Shown here: positions 1 to 12,550 of the stretch, piece after piece
How positions within the stretch are numbered: position 1 is the first letter of the stretch
Layout: each line of letters starts with the position of its first letter
DNA from: Cristatella mucedo
Taxonomy: Eukaryota; Bryozoa; Phylactolaemata; Cristatellidae
Reading direction: 5' to 3'
Assembly (NCBI GenBank): GCA_009760855.2
Contig: WPIO01000001.1
Location: 17,682,501-17,746,500 of the forward strand
DNA length: 64,000 bases
Notes under the pieces: model-generated
Told to the model about the DNA's origin: nothing
Database searches by the model: none
What the model saw: the letters and a program-made list of their open reading frames with translations, nothing else
Program-made: the position numbers and the translations under genes

Positions 1-479
1 AGTACTATTTTTGTAGGCAAACTCGTTTAATTTTCTATCATATTTAATGCAATCAAAAGTGGTGACGTACCTAGAAATCTGCACTTGCTTTATGCAACCA
101 CCAATATTTAATGTTAAGCTTTGAGGGGCAAAGATTTAACCAGTAATGTATAGCATTGCTTCTTGTACACTGGCTATTCTATTTAAAAAATGTACTGTCA
201 CACAATCTAACGCCAAGTAAACCAAATCGCTGCTGAAGAGAAATCTTTTCAAAGAAAGGCTCTGACCTTGTGCAACGTCCTTCAATAGGTCAAGATTTAG
301 CTCCAATGCCGACATGCTAGCTACGCCCTTGTTATCAATGCATCTGTTTTGACAGGCATATGCCAATTAATCCCCTCGTGGATACGTATCTTTCATATCC
401 TTCAACGATATAGTTTCGAAAAACAATTTGATTTTCGCGGTTTTGTAATTTACCGTCGCTCGTTTCGGGACACTTTGGC
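1..479. other. No gene seen
   Basis: AT-rich sequence with only short ORFs broken by stops. I see no transposon protein, tRNA-like box or tandem repeat here. Confidence 0.5.
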
Positions 480-2480
480 TCGGAGCAGTGCCATTTTGAC
501 TGACAATCCACAAAGTCGAGTTTACCTAAAGCGTCCGAGCTATCCATTGGTGCCGCACGACGTGAGCTTTCGCGTCCGCAGTGCAGCGGACTGAACACTG
601 AGGCACCTCGTTTGTAATGTTTCGCGATGAGAGAAGTTGCTCCATTCTCAGCACCCACGTCGGTCACCTTCGTAGAGATTTCGGAAGAAAACGCCCCCTT
701 ACACGCAGCGTTGGCCGCGCCCGAGTTTGAATCGAGCAGCCAACCCCTGGCGCGTCCAATGCTGCCAGCGAGCGCAGGCTCTTTCGACCGATGCGCACGG
801 CGAGCAGCGTGGCGGATAGCCGGGCTGGCGAGCGGGCATAGAGGCTTCGTCGAGCACTCGGCGTGCGCCAGGTGAAAAAGGCGTCGCAGCAAAAAGCAGT
901 CCGCGCCAGCGGTGGCCAGCGAGCTCAACACTCCGACGCCGGTCAGAGCGTCGCAGGATGCCGGCCACCGCGACCGGCTCGAACGTCGCACCGGTTGCAT
1001 TTTCATTTTGCGTGTTCGGTGCTGCCGTCCAGAGCATCGTACTGCTCGGAGCGCCGAGCGTCGCCTCCGCCGCCGCCGACACTCCACCCAAGGGAGCGAG
1101 TCGCCGCACGGCGCCATCTCGCGAATGATCTTCTCGAGAGGCGGCGGCTGCTAAGCCGATCCTAGCGCCGGTGCGTCGCTGGCGCGGGCGGCTGGGGCGT
1201 CAGCGGTCGCCCATTGTCTGTGGATCTGGCGCCGCGACACGGACCGCTGCATTCGCGTCCCCCCCCCCCCGGGACGCTCCTCTTTCGATCGTGATTCGCT
1301 TGCGGCAGCCATGTTTTTTTGGCTTTGGCCGCAGTGCCACCTTGCTCCGGAGGAGGAGCGGCTAAGGATGCAAGCGCTCGGGTGAAGTAGACGAGAGAGA
1401 TGGGGCATGCGGGGGTCGGGGGGGGGGGCTTTGCTAGTGCGACCGGACCTCGTCGTTGTCAATTGTGGCGAAGGCGATGACTCCTCGGTTTCAGAGGCTA
1501 GTCGAAAGTTAACCTAAGAAACAAGAATGTGGGGGCCCTTCACTCCCCCGAACGCCATGCTCGAGACGAAGGGGGCGGCATCGATTGAAATGTCGCCCTT
1601 GAAATGTCCCGTCCATCCTCGAGGCCTCTACCGCTGCTTTGTGCAAGAAATTCCTACGAACTTTAAAAACTCGTCGTCTGCCTTTGCTTATTTGCCGGTT
1701 CGCCATCAGCGTTAGCGGAAAGAGAGAGGGCCGTCTCGCCTCTGCTTTCGCGAAGACAACTCCCCGGCACGCGTCGAGCGGCCCCGTCAAAGTTTTCGCC
1801 AGTGGCCCAGCCCGCGAGCCCAACGGAGACCTGTTCGACGAACCTGTCTGCCTTTTTGTACGGCCTTACGCCTGGCTTCCGTCGAATAAGCCGCTCACCC
1901 TTGCCAGTAATAGGTGACAGTTCGGCGAATTTTCGAAGACAGCTGGGCTCCAATCACGGACTCGGCAAGGCAGGCCGCCGCCGCCATCACATCATTGAAT
2001 GCTTTGCCTTCGTCGACTCTAAGCATCCCTCTTGAGGTGATTCAGCTTCATCTTCGATTTCACAGACGATAGAACAAGGCAGCTGTTAGCGCTGCTGCGC
2101 AAGGCAGTCATCCTGCTGCTCGCAGAGCGCGAGCGTTCGGTTTGCAAGGGCTCTGCTTTGACGGCACTACTGCCGAGCCCCTTTCTGGTGGCTGGAGGGA
2201 TTCGTCAAACCTGAGCGGCCCCCCACTCGCTCCTGCTGTAATGTACGCGACCTTTGGCTCCCGGGCGACGGTGTTTTGAGGAGACTGGCGGAACGTTACG
2301 ATGCGCCATCGATAATGGCAGACGGAGTTTTTCCGTCCACTTGAAGGCAGTAATTCCGAGGGTTCTATTCGCTTGCTTTACTCGCTAGAGGGCGAGCGCG
2401 TTTCGTCAGCTGCCATTGCTGTTACTTTTTTATCGGATGCTATTTAACTAGCGAACAATTTCGCATAGCGCGTTGATGCG
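480..2480. other. CpG-rich island, possible promoter region
   Basis: This stretch is GC- and CpG-rich compared with the AT-rich flanks on both sides. Several ORFs overlap on both strands, as expected of GC-rich DNA, and none has a recognisable domain. On the minus strand an ATG in good context near 1311 (AACATGGCTGCC) resembles a YY1 site and opens a 53-codon ORF towards 1151. That could be a promoter/first exon of a minus-strand gene whose body lies outside the visible coding signal. No TATA box or convincing splice donor was found, so only the CpG island itself is claimed. Confidence 0.45.
1402..1430 (+). other. G-run tract with quadruplex potential
   Basis: Three G runs (4, 5 and about 11 Gs) separated by short loops can supply the four G tracts of a G-quadruplex. 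The tract lies inside the CpG island. A C run at 1261-1270 lies about 130 bases upstream. Confidence 0.45.
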
Positions 2481-2739
2481 AGCTCGAGCCCGGAATTAGG
2501 TCGACTAAATAATTCGATTAGCCCAGCGACGGGTAGCCTAAATGAGCGGCGGCAAAAGCTATCTTAGTCTTTGTCTAAGAGCTTTCGCTGCCCTTTTCGA
2601 ACTTACCGGGTATGCGGCGAAGTCACGAAGACGCCGCTGAGGCGAAACAGGCTTGTCCGTGCTGGAATGAAAGGCCTTCGTCGGCGGATATTTTTTAGAG
2701 AAAAGTAGCGGAAATGACTGTGGGGAACCGAACTCGGGT

Positions 2740-4260
2740 GGGGGTGCTGAAAAGCCAGGCCGACTTGCCTAGGCTGCACATGTAGATGATGGCTCGGCGG
2801 CAGCGCTGATGTGCCCTAAATCTACAGCTGCGTGTCGTCTGCATGGAAACGATAGCCTCGATCGTGCGTGGCAATTGCGTCGGTCAGGAGGGAGAGCATG
2901 AATTTCGAGAAGATGTGGACCTAAAGCTGATCGGTTGGGGCACGCCGCCGAACTTCACCGGCTCACTTTATGACTTTATGACCGAACTTTATGACCGAAC
3001 TTTATGACCGATGACTACTCACTCTCAGAGTTCTTTCATTGAGGCAGGACCTAAGCCATTGTACCACGGTGCCTGTGATGTCTCAGCGAGACGACAGGCT
3101 GTCAAAAAGAATTCGGTGATATATAGCATCAAAAGCTGCTGCAAGATCCAGCGGAACTAGTAGAGAGACAACTTAAGTCAGCATGTCTGAAGGGTACACT
3201 CGTAGCAGCGACGAATCTGCAGGGGGATTTGTTCAAGAAAACCTGTCTGGAGCTCTCTTGCCGGGCTTGAAGTTTGGAAGTAAGAGTTTAAGTGGTCTGA
3301 CACTGTTCGTCACTGTCATTTATAGGCACCGCAACAAAGAGCATGGGCGGAAATAGCTTAATTCTCGTGGCTCTAGTGTCGACTCCTTAATAAGTGACCT
3401 GAAAATAGCCTCTTTGAAAGATAATGGGAAAGAACCTGAGGCTAAATGCATATTTACTATGCTAGTTATGCCTGACAATAGTAAATCTAGATATCTTAGT
3501 AGGAGAGAAGTGGTTATAGCGGTTAAACTCTTCTGCCGCCATACAAATGTGGCTATCGAATCAGCAGTAGATATGGGGTCAAGACGGCTAGTAGTCTTCT
3601 TAGACAACGAGACGAACTTCAAGATGGGGCCAGCAGGGCTGGCTTGAAGGTAGACATCGAGGAAGAGCAGGGAATGGAGGATGAAGACTCCAGGGGAGGA
3701 AATTACCAAGCTGATGGACTCTGTGACGTGGGTCCAGCTTTATAAAAAGAAACTGTCAAAACGATCGTCGCTAGATCACTGCATCGGTCGCTGGATGACT
3801 TGGTGCAGTAAAGGAGAGGATTGATCGTCGACATCAGCATTTTCAGTGTTTTCCTGTGACTTCATGTATAGAAGCTGACTTGGCTCTCGCTAGAATTTGT
3901 TGGCACGAGCTGCAATAACCTCGAATGCCAATCGATGGACAGCCAATCCCAGTTTCCACGTACTTTTTTCAAACTTGCACTTAGTGTTCCTGGCTTCTTT
4001 AACAACTTCAATAATCTATTTCTCTCTTTTCGAGGGCGCACATTCTGTTCACTCAGAGGTGCGCACTTATTCAGGATATCGGCAAGCGCAGTGTCATACC
4101 ATTCCACAAGTGAGAGGAGATAAAGTTGGAGGATTGAGCAGCAGTGGCAAGATGGGTGTTTTGTGCAAACAGCTCATTGTCAAGGCTTTTAAGGTTTCGC
4201 GACTCGCAAGCACTTTTTGATAACGAACTGAATAAGCACTGAAGACCGGAGATTCGCATA
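2740..4260 (-). mobile_element. Decayed L2/CR1-like LINE, reverse transcriptase region
   Basis: Read on the minus strand, 4107-3862 resembles the endonuclease-RT linker of L2-type elements (LADILNKCAPL, NVRPRKERN). 3709-3320 gives the start of the RT domain (SKKTTSRLDP, SIVNMHLASGSFP, FKEAI, SYFRP). Near 2850-2820 a frame reads FHADDTQL followed by a stop, which is the catalytic Y/HADD box. Frames shift and stops interrupt throughout, so this is a pseudogene. The 3' tail is not visible. It is more diverged than the other LINE copies in the window and may be a third subfamily. Confidence 0.8.
2981..3011. repeat. 13-bp tandem repeat
   Basis: ACCGAACTTTATG occurs twice in tandem and begins a third time, preceded by a related CTTTATGA stretch. 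It is a small local expansion inside the decayed LINE. Confidence 0.7.
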
Positions 4261-5599
4261 CATTTGGATCTGTACAGATTGTTAATCGCAGTAGTTAAGA
4301 ACTTACAAGGGCGAGAGAATATCTTATTAAGAACGTGACCATTGCTATAGTATAGGCATGGACTTTTATCGGACAGTTAGTAGATTTTAGTCAGGTCTCA
4401 GGTACGGCCAATAAATTAGGGGCTTCTAGAATCATGTCACTAATTATATGGGACTTATTGCACATGAAACTGGCATTCTATTAGCCAATTTCAAGAGTGG
4501 CCCCGAGAGTGGAAACGAGAGTGAGAGAGAGAGAGAGTGAGAGAGAGTAATTTGCTGTATTGCTCAAGCAAGTTCGTGCTGCGAGGCTTGTCAAATTTCG
4601 AGAAATACCGCACATTCGTTCCTTTCACGCTCTCTTACTTGGCTTCAACTTCCTGCGGTAGATATCCGACCAAAAAACCCTGGCAAAATCAGTGGCACCC
4701 AGGATTGCCTTTGAAGGGCATAAGTGAAACAATAATATTCATTCGCCGGAGTACAGAGCAGTCAGGTCCCAAGGGTCCGGTGAAGCTGTCATGGTGGATG
4801 GCACGGGTGCGGCAGCCCATGTCGACACGATCATTTTCGGGATTTGCGGGAGCACATGCGAACACTGCTTCGCCCACGGTTGCAGCAACTGATCGAGCAG
4901 TAACTGATTGCATTTCGGGCAACGCCAGCGATACGGACGCACTCGGAAACACTCTCGAAGACACTTTGAACTGGCCACGGCTTCTAGCTGTTTGGAGCGC
5001 TACGGGCTAAATGTGAGCAATGCCTTGGTGAAATGCGAGTGCAATGGTTTGCGGTGGGTGTGTTCTTCCATCTCTTACTGAAAAGCCGCCACTATTCCTG
5101 AGCGTCCCGAGCGTCTTGCCACCCTGAAGAAATGACTGAGAAAGTGGAGCGTAGGCGTAATTTTGATATTATTTAACGCTTAAAAATTTTGCGTAGCAAT
5201 TAATGCTACTGTAAGGTCGATTCTCAAGGAGAGCGCTATGTAAACACTTTATTTATATTGGGAGAGATGCCACAACTCAACTAACGTCCAAGCCTAACTT
5301 GGTGTAGGACAATGCCACTAACAGTGGCTTGGCAGCAAAACAAGATCACCTTTCCGTCGTCGTCGGTATTGCAGTGTAGGCTACACTGAACCGTCCAAAT
5401 CCTACACCAGTCAGGGTATGACAGCCTTACTTAATGTTAGCGTTTCGTGAAATAAAACCTAAAGGAACCGGATATAATAAGTGCTAATACTCGGGGCGCC
5501 GAACTGGTCAGTTGCACTTTCTGCTTGCAAACGAGTTGTCTTACACAGCCAGTGCTGGAAACCTGTAGCCCTCTGAGGCTGTCGAATAGGCTAATTTAA
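4261..5599. other. Unassigned, with a small GA microsatellite
   Basis: A short (GA)n tract lies at 4518-4548. An open frame at 4537-5010 (plus, 157 codons) begins inside that microsatellite and an overlapping minus frame exists. Neither shows a domain, so neither is called as a gene. The remainder is featureless to me. Confidence 0.4.
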
Positions 5600-5967
5600 G
5601 GTTAGGATATGGACTCGCTATATTGAGTTATGGTTGTTACTCAGTGAAGCCACGATCAACTTAAGCCGGAATAACTGCGTGCGTCGACGAAGCATCTTTG
5701 ACTCGCTAGCCACGCCTCGATGTGCCAGCTCCGCCGGTATTTGTCACGCGTCGGCAAGGACTAGTACCGTGCTCCGTGCAGCGGAGTTTGTCGCCTAGGA
5801 CTCCAGAGCAAAAGTCTTCACAGGGCGCTTGCAATGCTACTGAAACTGCGGCAACGTTCAAAATCAGCAAAATTATGACAGAAGAGATATTTATTTTTCA
5901 CGACTCCTGAGTTATAATGGCTTGGAACTGGTCGTGTGATAATCCACAGTAAGGCAGCATAAAAGCC
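5600..5967 (+). repeat. Dispersed repeat X, copy 1
   Basis: The core half (5606-5805) has the family landmarks GGACTCGCTATATTGAG, GTATTTGTCACGCGTCGGC and a GACTAG..CCGTG segment. The tail half (5898-5967) reads ACTCCTGAGTTATAATGGCT and continues to ATAATCCACAG. Both halves recur together near 13.6-14.4 and 23.0-23.4 kb. No protein, tRNA box or terminal repeat is visible, so the class is unknown. Confidence 0.6.
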
Positions 5968-8385
5968 TAATCAATAGCTCGTCCGATAGGCGCCCGATGT
6001 TCAGCTAGAGCTGGAAATTGACCCCCGGGAGCTTGCTTTAATAACTTATTTGCTTTCCATTTACGTAAAATAAATTACTGAGGAATCTACGTTTGATAGC
6101 AAGTGTTTCATTCGTAGTTAAATACGCTAGCAGAGACGTTATCGTATTGGACAGTCAGCGATCCAAGTGATAATAATCATAATAATACTAGTAATAACAA
6201 AACATTTCTGGGCGGCTGCCACATTCTCGCTCATGTCAACACTAACTGAGCCCGAGATAGCTCGCACGTCTTGGGGACGAGCCATTCTATGGCGTCGCCC
6301 GCGAGTGTTTTGTAACCAGCCCTGCCCCTAGGGAGGTATTTCTACTGCTCTTGTTCGTGGCACTCCAGCAGTCGTATCCGGTCTCGAGGTGCAAAAGTGG
6401 CTAATGAGCCGCGGCTTCTGAAATTGCTACCGTGCATTCGCTTTTTCCTCGCGTTTGCCTTGCAGCCGAGATCGTCGGGAAACCCGTGAAGCAGCGAATG
6501 GCAGAGATTGCGAAGCGTCTGCTAATTGGCACTCCTGACAATCAGGCGGGTCTTCGATCGTGCTAGAGTCGTTGTAGCCGTATCGTTTCAATGTCGCTCG
6601 CCGCTTGGCGAGACAAGGATTGGAAGCAGGTCTACGGAATTTCGGGAGTGCCTGGGCTAGACGGAGAGCACTGAGAGCCAACGCGTCAACCAGGTTAATT
6701 TGAATCAGTCTTAGATGTCGTCCACCGATAAGTTTAGATGAGCCGAGTCCTTGTGTTCTTAATAGCTCAGCGGGTGCAAAGTAATCTTGCTCTGCTGACC
6801 GAGGAGAGCGTGTTACTACCATCGAGGGGGAGCATGTGCTACCCTCGAGGGGAGCATGTGCTACCCTCGGTACGGAGCCAAGGCCCAGAGCTTGCAAGCT
6901 GCGCTTAGCTATTCTAAGCGGTGAGGCCTCTGCTATCGTCGAGGCTGAGCCAGGTTCGGCGAACCCTTTGCATCCTTCGTAGCCATAACGATATGAAGCG
7001 TGCCAAAAGCTCAAGTGAACTTGAGATCCTGTACAGACCGAAGCATGCACATAGTTCAGTGTTCTCTGAGAAATATTTAGCATGCTTTACTGCTCAATTT
7101 GCCGCCGGAGAAGCGTGTTAGTAGTGAGCTTTCTGGCACAACATAAGGGCCGGGATTCGAGACAAGCGGTTGCCGCAATGGCAGTACTGACAGGGTAAGT
7201 GGCGACACGTGAAAGTCCAGACGATGGCGATAGCAAAGCTAGTCCAAAATGATGGGACTGGTGACTTTGCATTATTGATTCTATCGCTTCGCCAGACGGA
7301 GCAATGAAGGCTGCGAATAGGCAGCCGGAGGTGATACAATGCGACGGACGAACTAAAGTGGATATTGCTAAAAAATCTTGCTAGCAAAGACTAGTCTTGG
7401 ATATAAGCTTTAGCAATCCGAATGTACGCAAAGAAGTGTTGTTCCATTCGGGCCTTCATGATGCTGCATTAGCCATTGCAAGGGCTCGCTCGTTTCCTAA
7501 TGAGCTTGAAGAATGAGTAGATAATAAGCGAGTACGCGAGCTGGCGGGTAAGCGAGTGGTCATTCAAACAGATCAGCATCATCATCTTTAATCCTAAATA
7601 TGTTTTAACTTTTATAGATGACGACAAGAGACTGAATTGGGCTTTTCAGCGTAGCACTTCAAATCACCATGCAATTGTAAGGCCACCTCTGCATGCTTCG
7701 GCGATCGGCTAGCCGTTCTCTCTAGGAAATAAAATTAAGGGATACGCGTGCCACTCTTACCACTATCTACCTGTATGTTTAAAGATTTTTCTCAGCTAGA
7801 TAGTCAGATCTTGGTTCCTTCTGGGCTCAAATACTCTAACTCGCAATTGGTCTGCACAGAAAGTTTTCTCCACAGGTAGGCAGGAACGTGGCTGTAAGGG
7901 TGGTTAATTAGTCCAAAACATTAAACCACGCGTTTGCTCGCCAAAAAATGTCGAAGAATCTTGGTCGGACAAAATATACCAATTTAAATTCTTGTTCTTC
8001 AGCAGTTCTTGCTGTTTACCTTATTAGTACGTTTGATCCTAGCAAGACACCTGTGGTAGCGTTATAGTTATAATCATAATAATACTTTTTTGTATGGGGC
8101 CCAAAGAGAGCTCGATCTCTATCCACGTGCTTTACAACTGGCTGCAGCAGAATCATTACCAAAAACTGAGTTACACGCACGGTATCAAGCAAGAAAACGT
8201 GATCAAGTGTGGTGCTGAGCCCAGTACACTAAAGCAAACATTAAAACACTCATGGCTACCGTTTAGTATGAACTCTGGCCATAACGTGACACCAAATCAT
8301 TCACAATTACGCACAAATATCGCAGATGAAGTAAAAAAGAAAAATTCACCAGGACCAAGGGAAAGCTGACCGGAACAGAAGTGCC
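5968..8385. other. Unassigned; one long ORF and a 22-bp duplication
   Basis: The longest open frame not explained by repeats is on the minus strand at 7083-6427 (218 codons). It has no recognisable domain, signal peptide or membrane segment. Within it, 6830-6851 and 6852-6873 are a direct 22-bp duplication (GAGCATGTGCTACCCTCG core), a length not divisible by three, which argues against coding. Otherwise I see nothing assignable. Confidence 0.35.
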
Positions 8386-8389
8386 TTCA

Positions 8390-10400
8390 GCTGAGTCGTA
8401 GATGATGCAAGGTCATGGCAAGTAGTGCTGGTCGCTGGAAGTGCGTTGGAGACTTTTTTGTGCATAAGAGCTGAAGGCTCGATCTCCAAAAGGTTTCAAT
8501 GTAGTGCAAGGGATGTCCAGATGCTGAGGAGCAGGTGGTGAGAGAGCACGCTGGATGAGAAAGTAGGTCGGATAGGTAGTCAGGTGCAAGCGAGTGAAGC
8601 AATACAAATGCTAGATCGATAATCTTCAAATCGATTCGATGTTCTATATGGAGCCAGTGCAGCTAAGACAGAAGAGGTCTGATGTGGCAACTACGCGGCT
8701 GGCGACAGGCCTGACGAGTTGATAAGTTTGCATCACTTGTAGAAAATTATGGGCACATGCTGTTAGTCTAAAATAAAGGGAATGGCAACAATGTAGATGC
8801 AATATCACAAAAACATGAACTAGTTTGGCTGTCGTATTCTTGTCTAAGCAGGCTCTGATTATGGTGGTCATCCTAATCTAAAAGTAGGCCAAATTGACTT
8901 CGTAGGAAATTTGCTTATCTATTGACTGGGTCGTTTTGGAATAGTACGCTTAAATTACGGGACGAAATCACTGGGCTGATGCTAGCCGAGTCGGTCTTGG
9001 TGAGCCGTGATGGCACACTAGGTAAGGTGGTTGCTTTTCACGACCTCTGTCCCGAGGTATTGGGTTAGAATCCTGCGGTGGGTGATTCTTTATCGAGCTG
9101 CAAGCGGTGGTAATAGCCGTAAAGGCTCCCCAGTCGCTATAAACAATAGGCTGTTTAATCAGCCAGTATTTTTGTGATAGCGAGGTTTCTAACTTTGGAG
9201 CAACACTCGGTTTACCCCTTAATAGTAGATTTTTCTGATCATGGTTAAGCTTTAGGAAATTAATGTCCATCGAAGTGCGAATGCTTTTGATGTAGGCAGC
9301 TCACGGGGAGGGAGTGAGTCGAATGTCGAGCAAGGCGTGGGCGATTCGAAGGATAGGTAGAGCTGGCTGTCATCGGCGCAGAGAGGACCGTCAATCTTGT
9401 GCTTAGCAATGACATTAGTCACAGGGAGAGTATAGATAGTGAAAAGAAGCGGTACCTCAGACCGACATGTGAGATACCGCATACTTTAATGGCTCCCTAG
9501 ATGACAGGCCTCCACACGCACCTACACTCTGTGATCGTTCATTGAGGAAGGACCTAACTCAGCACAGCACTCTGCCAGTGATACCTATTTGTTTCGAGAG
9601 GCTCTTCAAAAAGATCTGGTAGTCAATGGGGTCAATTGCTGCTGCTAGATCCAGGAGTAAGAGCAGAGAGGCCCTAATCTAATCGGAATGTCGGAGGAGT
9701 TCCAGAAAGTAAATCCGGAAGCAGAACAGTTTCCGCATAGTGATTAGCTCAAATCCCGATTGGAACTTACTAGCAAGATCTGACGAATGAATCTCATTTT
9801 TTAGTTGGTGGGCCATCCCTCATCCAAGTGTCTTGAATAAGAATGGGAAAAGGGAAACTGGACGAAAGTGACATGAATTCTCATGATACAGGGTAAGCTT
9901 TTTAATGAGTGGCCTGACCCTTGCAGTTTTCGGAGGGAATGGTACTTTGTCGGTAAAAAGATACATATTTAAAACATTTTTTATTGGGGTAGCAACAGAT
10001 CTACGCACCTCATAAGGAGAATTGTTTGGACAGGCTCTAGAGGAAAAGTAATCTTTGTTGCCTGGAAGACAAGTTTTGCGACGAGTTCAGTAGAAGCAGG
10101 CGGGAAGGATGTGAGTACAGAAAATGAGCTATTGCTGTCTTGCAAGGACTGCTTAGAGCTGAGAGGAAATAGAGTTCCTGATCTGTTCTACCTTACCTAC
10201 GAGGAATATGGAGAAACGCTTCGCTAAGTCACCGCTGGGATCACTGTGCAGTATGCTTCCGTTGGAGTGGTCAAGAAGATGGTCGATCGTGAAATTCAAC
10301 ATTTTTGTGTTATTGATACGTGACTCCGTAAATTCTCTGGAAAATTTTGATTTAGTGTAGGCTGAAATTAGTTTCTACGACTTACAATAACCTTTAAATG
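8390..10400 (-). mobile_element. LINE family L copy, decayed, interrupted by SINE A
   Basis: On the minus strand the order is that of an L2-like ORF2. An RT start lies at 10008-9820 (VRPLIKKLTLYHENS, FRPVS), the catalytic box at about 9375-9350 (CADDSQLYLSF), then FLKLNHDQKNLLL at 9265-9220. After a SINE insertion come IRACLDKNTTAKLVHV (8870-8820) and the C-terminal LHSLAPDYLSDLL region (8590-8550). The SINE at 9000-9164 is missing from the protein order, so it inserted later. Stops and frameshifts abolish the ORF. The YADD box has become CADD here. Confidence 0.85.
9000..9164 (+). mobile_element. SINE A, tRNA-like, inserted in LINE L
   Basis: Starts TGAGCCGTGATGGCACACTA with an A-box-like TGGCACACTAGG at 9011-9022. 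The B-box GGGTTAGAATCC lies at 9062-9073, with one change from GGTTCGAATCC. The body then follows the family: GATTCTTTAT, CAAGCGGTGG, AGCCGTAAAGGCT, GGCTGTTTAATCAGCC. At least six other copies in the window align end to end. It would be transcribed by RNA polymerase III and needs a LINE in trans. Confidence 0.85.
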
Positions 10401-11032
10401 TCAGTCGGTAGCAAGTGAGTCAAGACTATTAGACGGCCTTTTGCAGTCCTGGTGTGGCCTAGGTGTAAGATGCTCTCTTTTAATGACTAAGATCATCGTC
10501 TCTAGCCATTCAGCATTCGTTGAGCTCCCAGATAGAGATAAAGTTTCCTTAGGACACGGTACAGATTGAATACATATATATATAAGTTTAGTGATATTGC
10601 TCTTTTTATATCAGCCATAAACCAAAAGTCGACTCGGCAGGGACGAACCTGCCGTAAAGTCGGAGGTGCCAACTCAATAAGGACATCGGCTAGCGACTAG
10701 TTGTGTGGTTGAACGAAGGAGAGAAGGTACGAAGAAGGCAGAACTTAGAAGATAGAAGGGCAGAGAATGCAAATCTACTGCGGCCAATATAAATGTCGAA
10801 AGACTTTGGGTTTTTGACTCACGCATAATTTTGGAGGTCGAAAGAGAGACGCTTTCCAGGGAGAAAGAAATCCACTAATGATCGCACGTGCCGAAAGGGA
10901 TAACTATAGGAGTCGTCGGTGTGCAGTCGCAGGAGAAAACCTAATCGATCGCGTTCTATGAGTGATACCTTACTTACCAAGGCTGGAAAAAACATTCACT
11001 GAGCACGAAGTAGTGCCAACGCCACGCTGGTT
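10401..11032. other. No gene seen
   Basis: No domain, tandem repeat or tRNA-like box seen. A short (AT)n stretch lies near 10572. Confidence 0.4.
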
Positions 11033-11170
11033 TGGCCTAGTGATTAAGGTGCTCGCCCCGACCATGAACTGGCCGATGTCATGGGCTCAAGCCTGGCGGC
11101 ACATGTGAAGCGCCTGAATAGAGATTAAGTTCTCTTAGGGTGCTATACAATTGAATTATATTTTATTTTC
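11033..11170 (+). mobile_element. SINE B, full-length-like copy
   Basis: The head reads CGCTGGTTTGGCCTAGTGAT (A-box region) and continues GGTGCTCGCCCCGACC. The B-box GGGCTCAAGCC is at 11083-11093. The 3' part AAGCGCCTGAATAGAGAT then AAGTTCTCTTAGGGTGCTAT matches the 3' tail of LINE L, ending in an AT-rich run. A tRNA-derived head joined to a LINE tail is the classic SINE layout. Confidence 0.85.
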
Positions 11171-12429
11171 TACATATAACTAAACGAGCTCGAGACGCTA
11201 GCAATCGTTCACGATCGTACAGGACCGACTGGAAAACCGTAGGCGGTCACGCGGTGGCCGAGGTCTCATGCATGGAAGACACGGTATAAGGCGGTAAGTC
11301 AATACGTGTTCATTCGCATGTAAAGATTTAACGACACTATGGACAGAGAACTTTCACGATTCACAAAACGGTTCTTAATCGTATCTACTGTGGTGTTCGT
11401 CCCTCGGGTGGCTTGGATTCCGAGAAATCTACGACAGCAGCAGCTAAGGCAACATGTTGGGCGCCATAGCGGAAGCCTCCCCGTGCGCCCCAGGTTCTCT
11501 CAGAATAACCAGTTATCTGTCCCCTTCTTTCGCTGATATCTCACTAACGGCAAATTACTTCGCTCACAAGAGCTTTGGGTTCAAAATTTATAACTCAATT
11601 ACGCACCTCTTGCAACCAAGCTGTAAGAGACCAAGCCAGTTCTATTCATTGCTACCGATCTGTTTCTTGGGACTGTTACTTGGCTATGCTTCTTGCAGAT
11701 TACTTTATGAGTTACACAAAGCCTTTTGGTTTTTGATTTGGCACCAAAAAACATTCAAACCCTGGGAACGCTATGGAAACATTTCGGCACATAAACCACT
11801 GAATTTTTCGCCGTCGTTTCTTTTTGAAGGATCGACACAGAGGCATAAACTCTCGGAACAATGCATCTACCAGTAAACAACAGCCTGCTTAGAATTTATT
11901 CACTGACGAGTGCTCGATGGGGCGTGGTAAATTCGCAGCAGCTTCGCCGGGCAAACCTGAATCAAGCTGAGTCCGGCCTCCCTGAGTACAAGGATTTTCT
12001 ACGTGCATACGCAGTTCGAATGGAAATCGCTGTTAGATGGTGCTAGCGCATAAAAGTCTCCCAGAGGCCATAATAGGATCAGTCTTTAGCTTTATACTTC
12101 GCATTATCGGGTGTTGGAGCCAGGTAGTCAGTGGGATGCTGAGCAATCTCATTTTCCCTGTCATTTTCAAAAAGTAGAGCACAATAGCCAGGCAATCTAT
12201 CCTAACATATTATGTCATATGATATTATGTCATAATATTAGGATGATTTCCTGAAATGTATGAATGGCGCAAGCAGCACTACACGTGCACGAACTTGCAC
12301 AGACACCCACGCACAACCTTACAAACGCAAGCGCGCACACATGGTCGCACATATATACACAAGCATGCATGCATCCACATATCCACTTGGATCTCTTGTC
12401 TCAGTCTCTTCCCTCTCTCTCTCGCTCAA
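11171..12429. other. No gene seen
   Basis: ORFs at 11339-11876 show no recognisable domain. An ATATTATGTCATATGATATT palindrome-like AT stretch lies near 12210-12240 and an (AC)-rich, then (CT)-rich, run near 12290-12425. Confidence 0.4.
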
Positions 12430-12550
12430 ATAATATAATATAATAATAATAATAATAACAATAATAATAATTTACTTGATAAAGCGCCCTCAGAGAACTT
12501 AATCTCTCTCTAGGCGCTTTACATTTGCTGTAAAGTGAAATGCAATTGAA
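12430..12550 (-). mobile_element. LINE L 3' tail, 5'-truncated
   Basis: Read on minus: AAATGTAAAGCGCCTAG, AGAGATTAAGTTCTCTGAG, GGCGCTTTATCAAG, then (ATT)n. Only the terminal hairpin and (ATT)n survive, so this is an extreme 5' truncation. The outer stem AAAGCGCC/GGCGCTTT and inner AGAGA/TCTCT are both intact. Confidence 0.85.

Noticed and set aside
335-1117. 260-codon minus ORF in the CpG island
   Set aside because: Several overlapping frames are equally open because stop codons are rare in GC-rich DNA. No domain, and its end runs into AT-rich sequence.
6427-7083. 218-codon minus ORF as a gene
   Set aside because: It contains an exact 22-bp duplication, no domain, and no start or splice support. 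Left as an unassigned frame.
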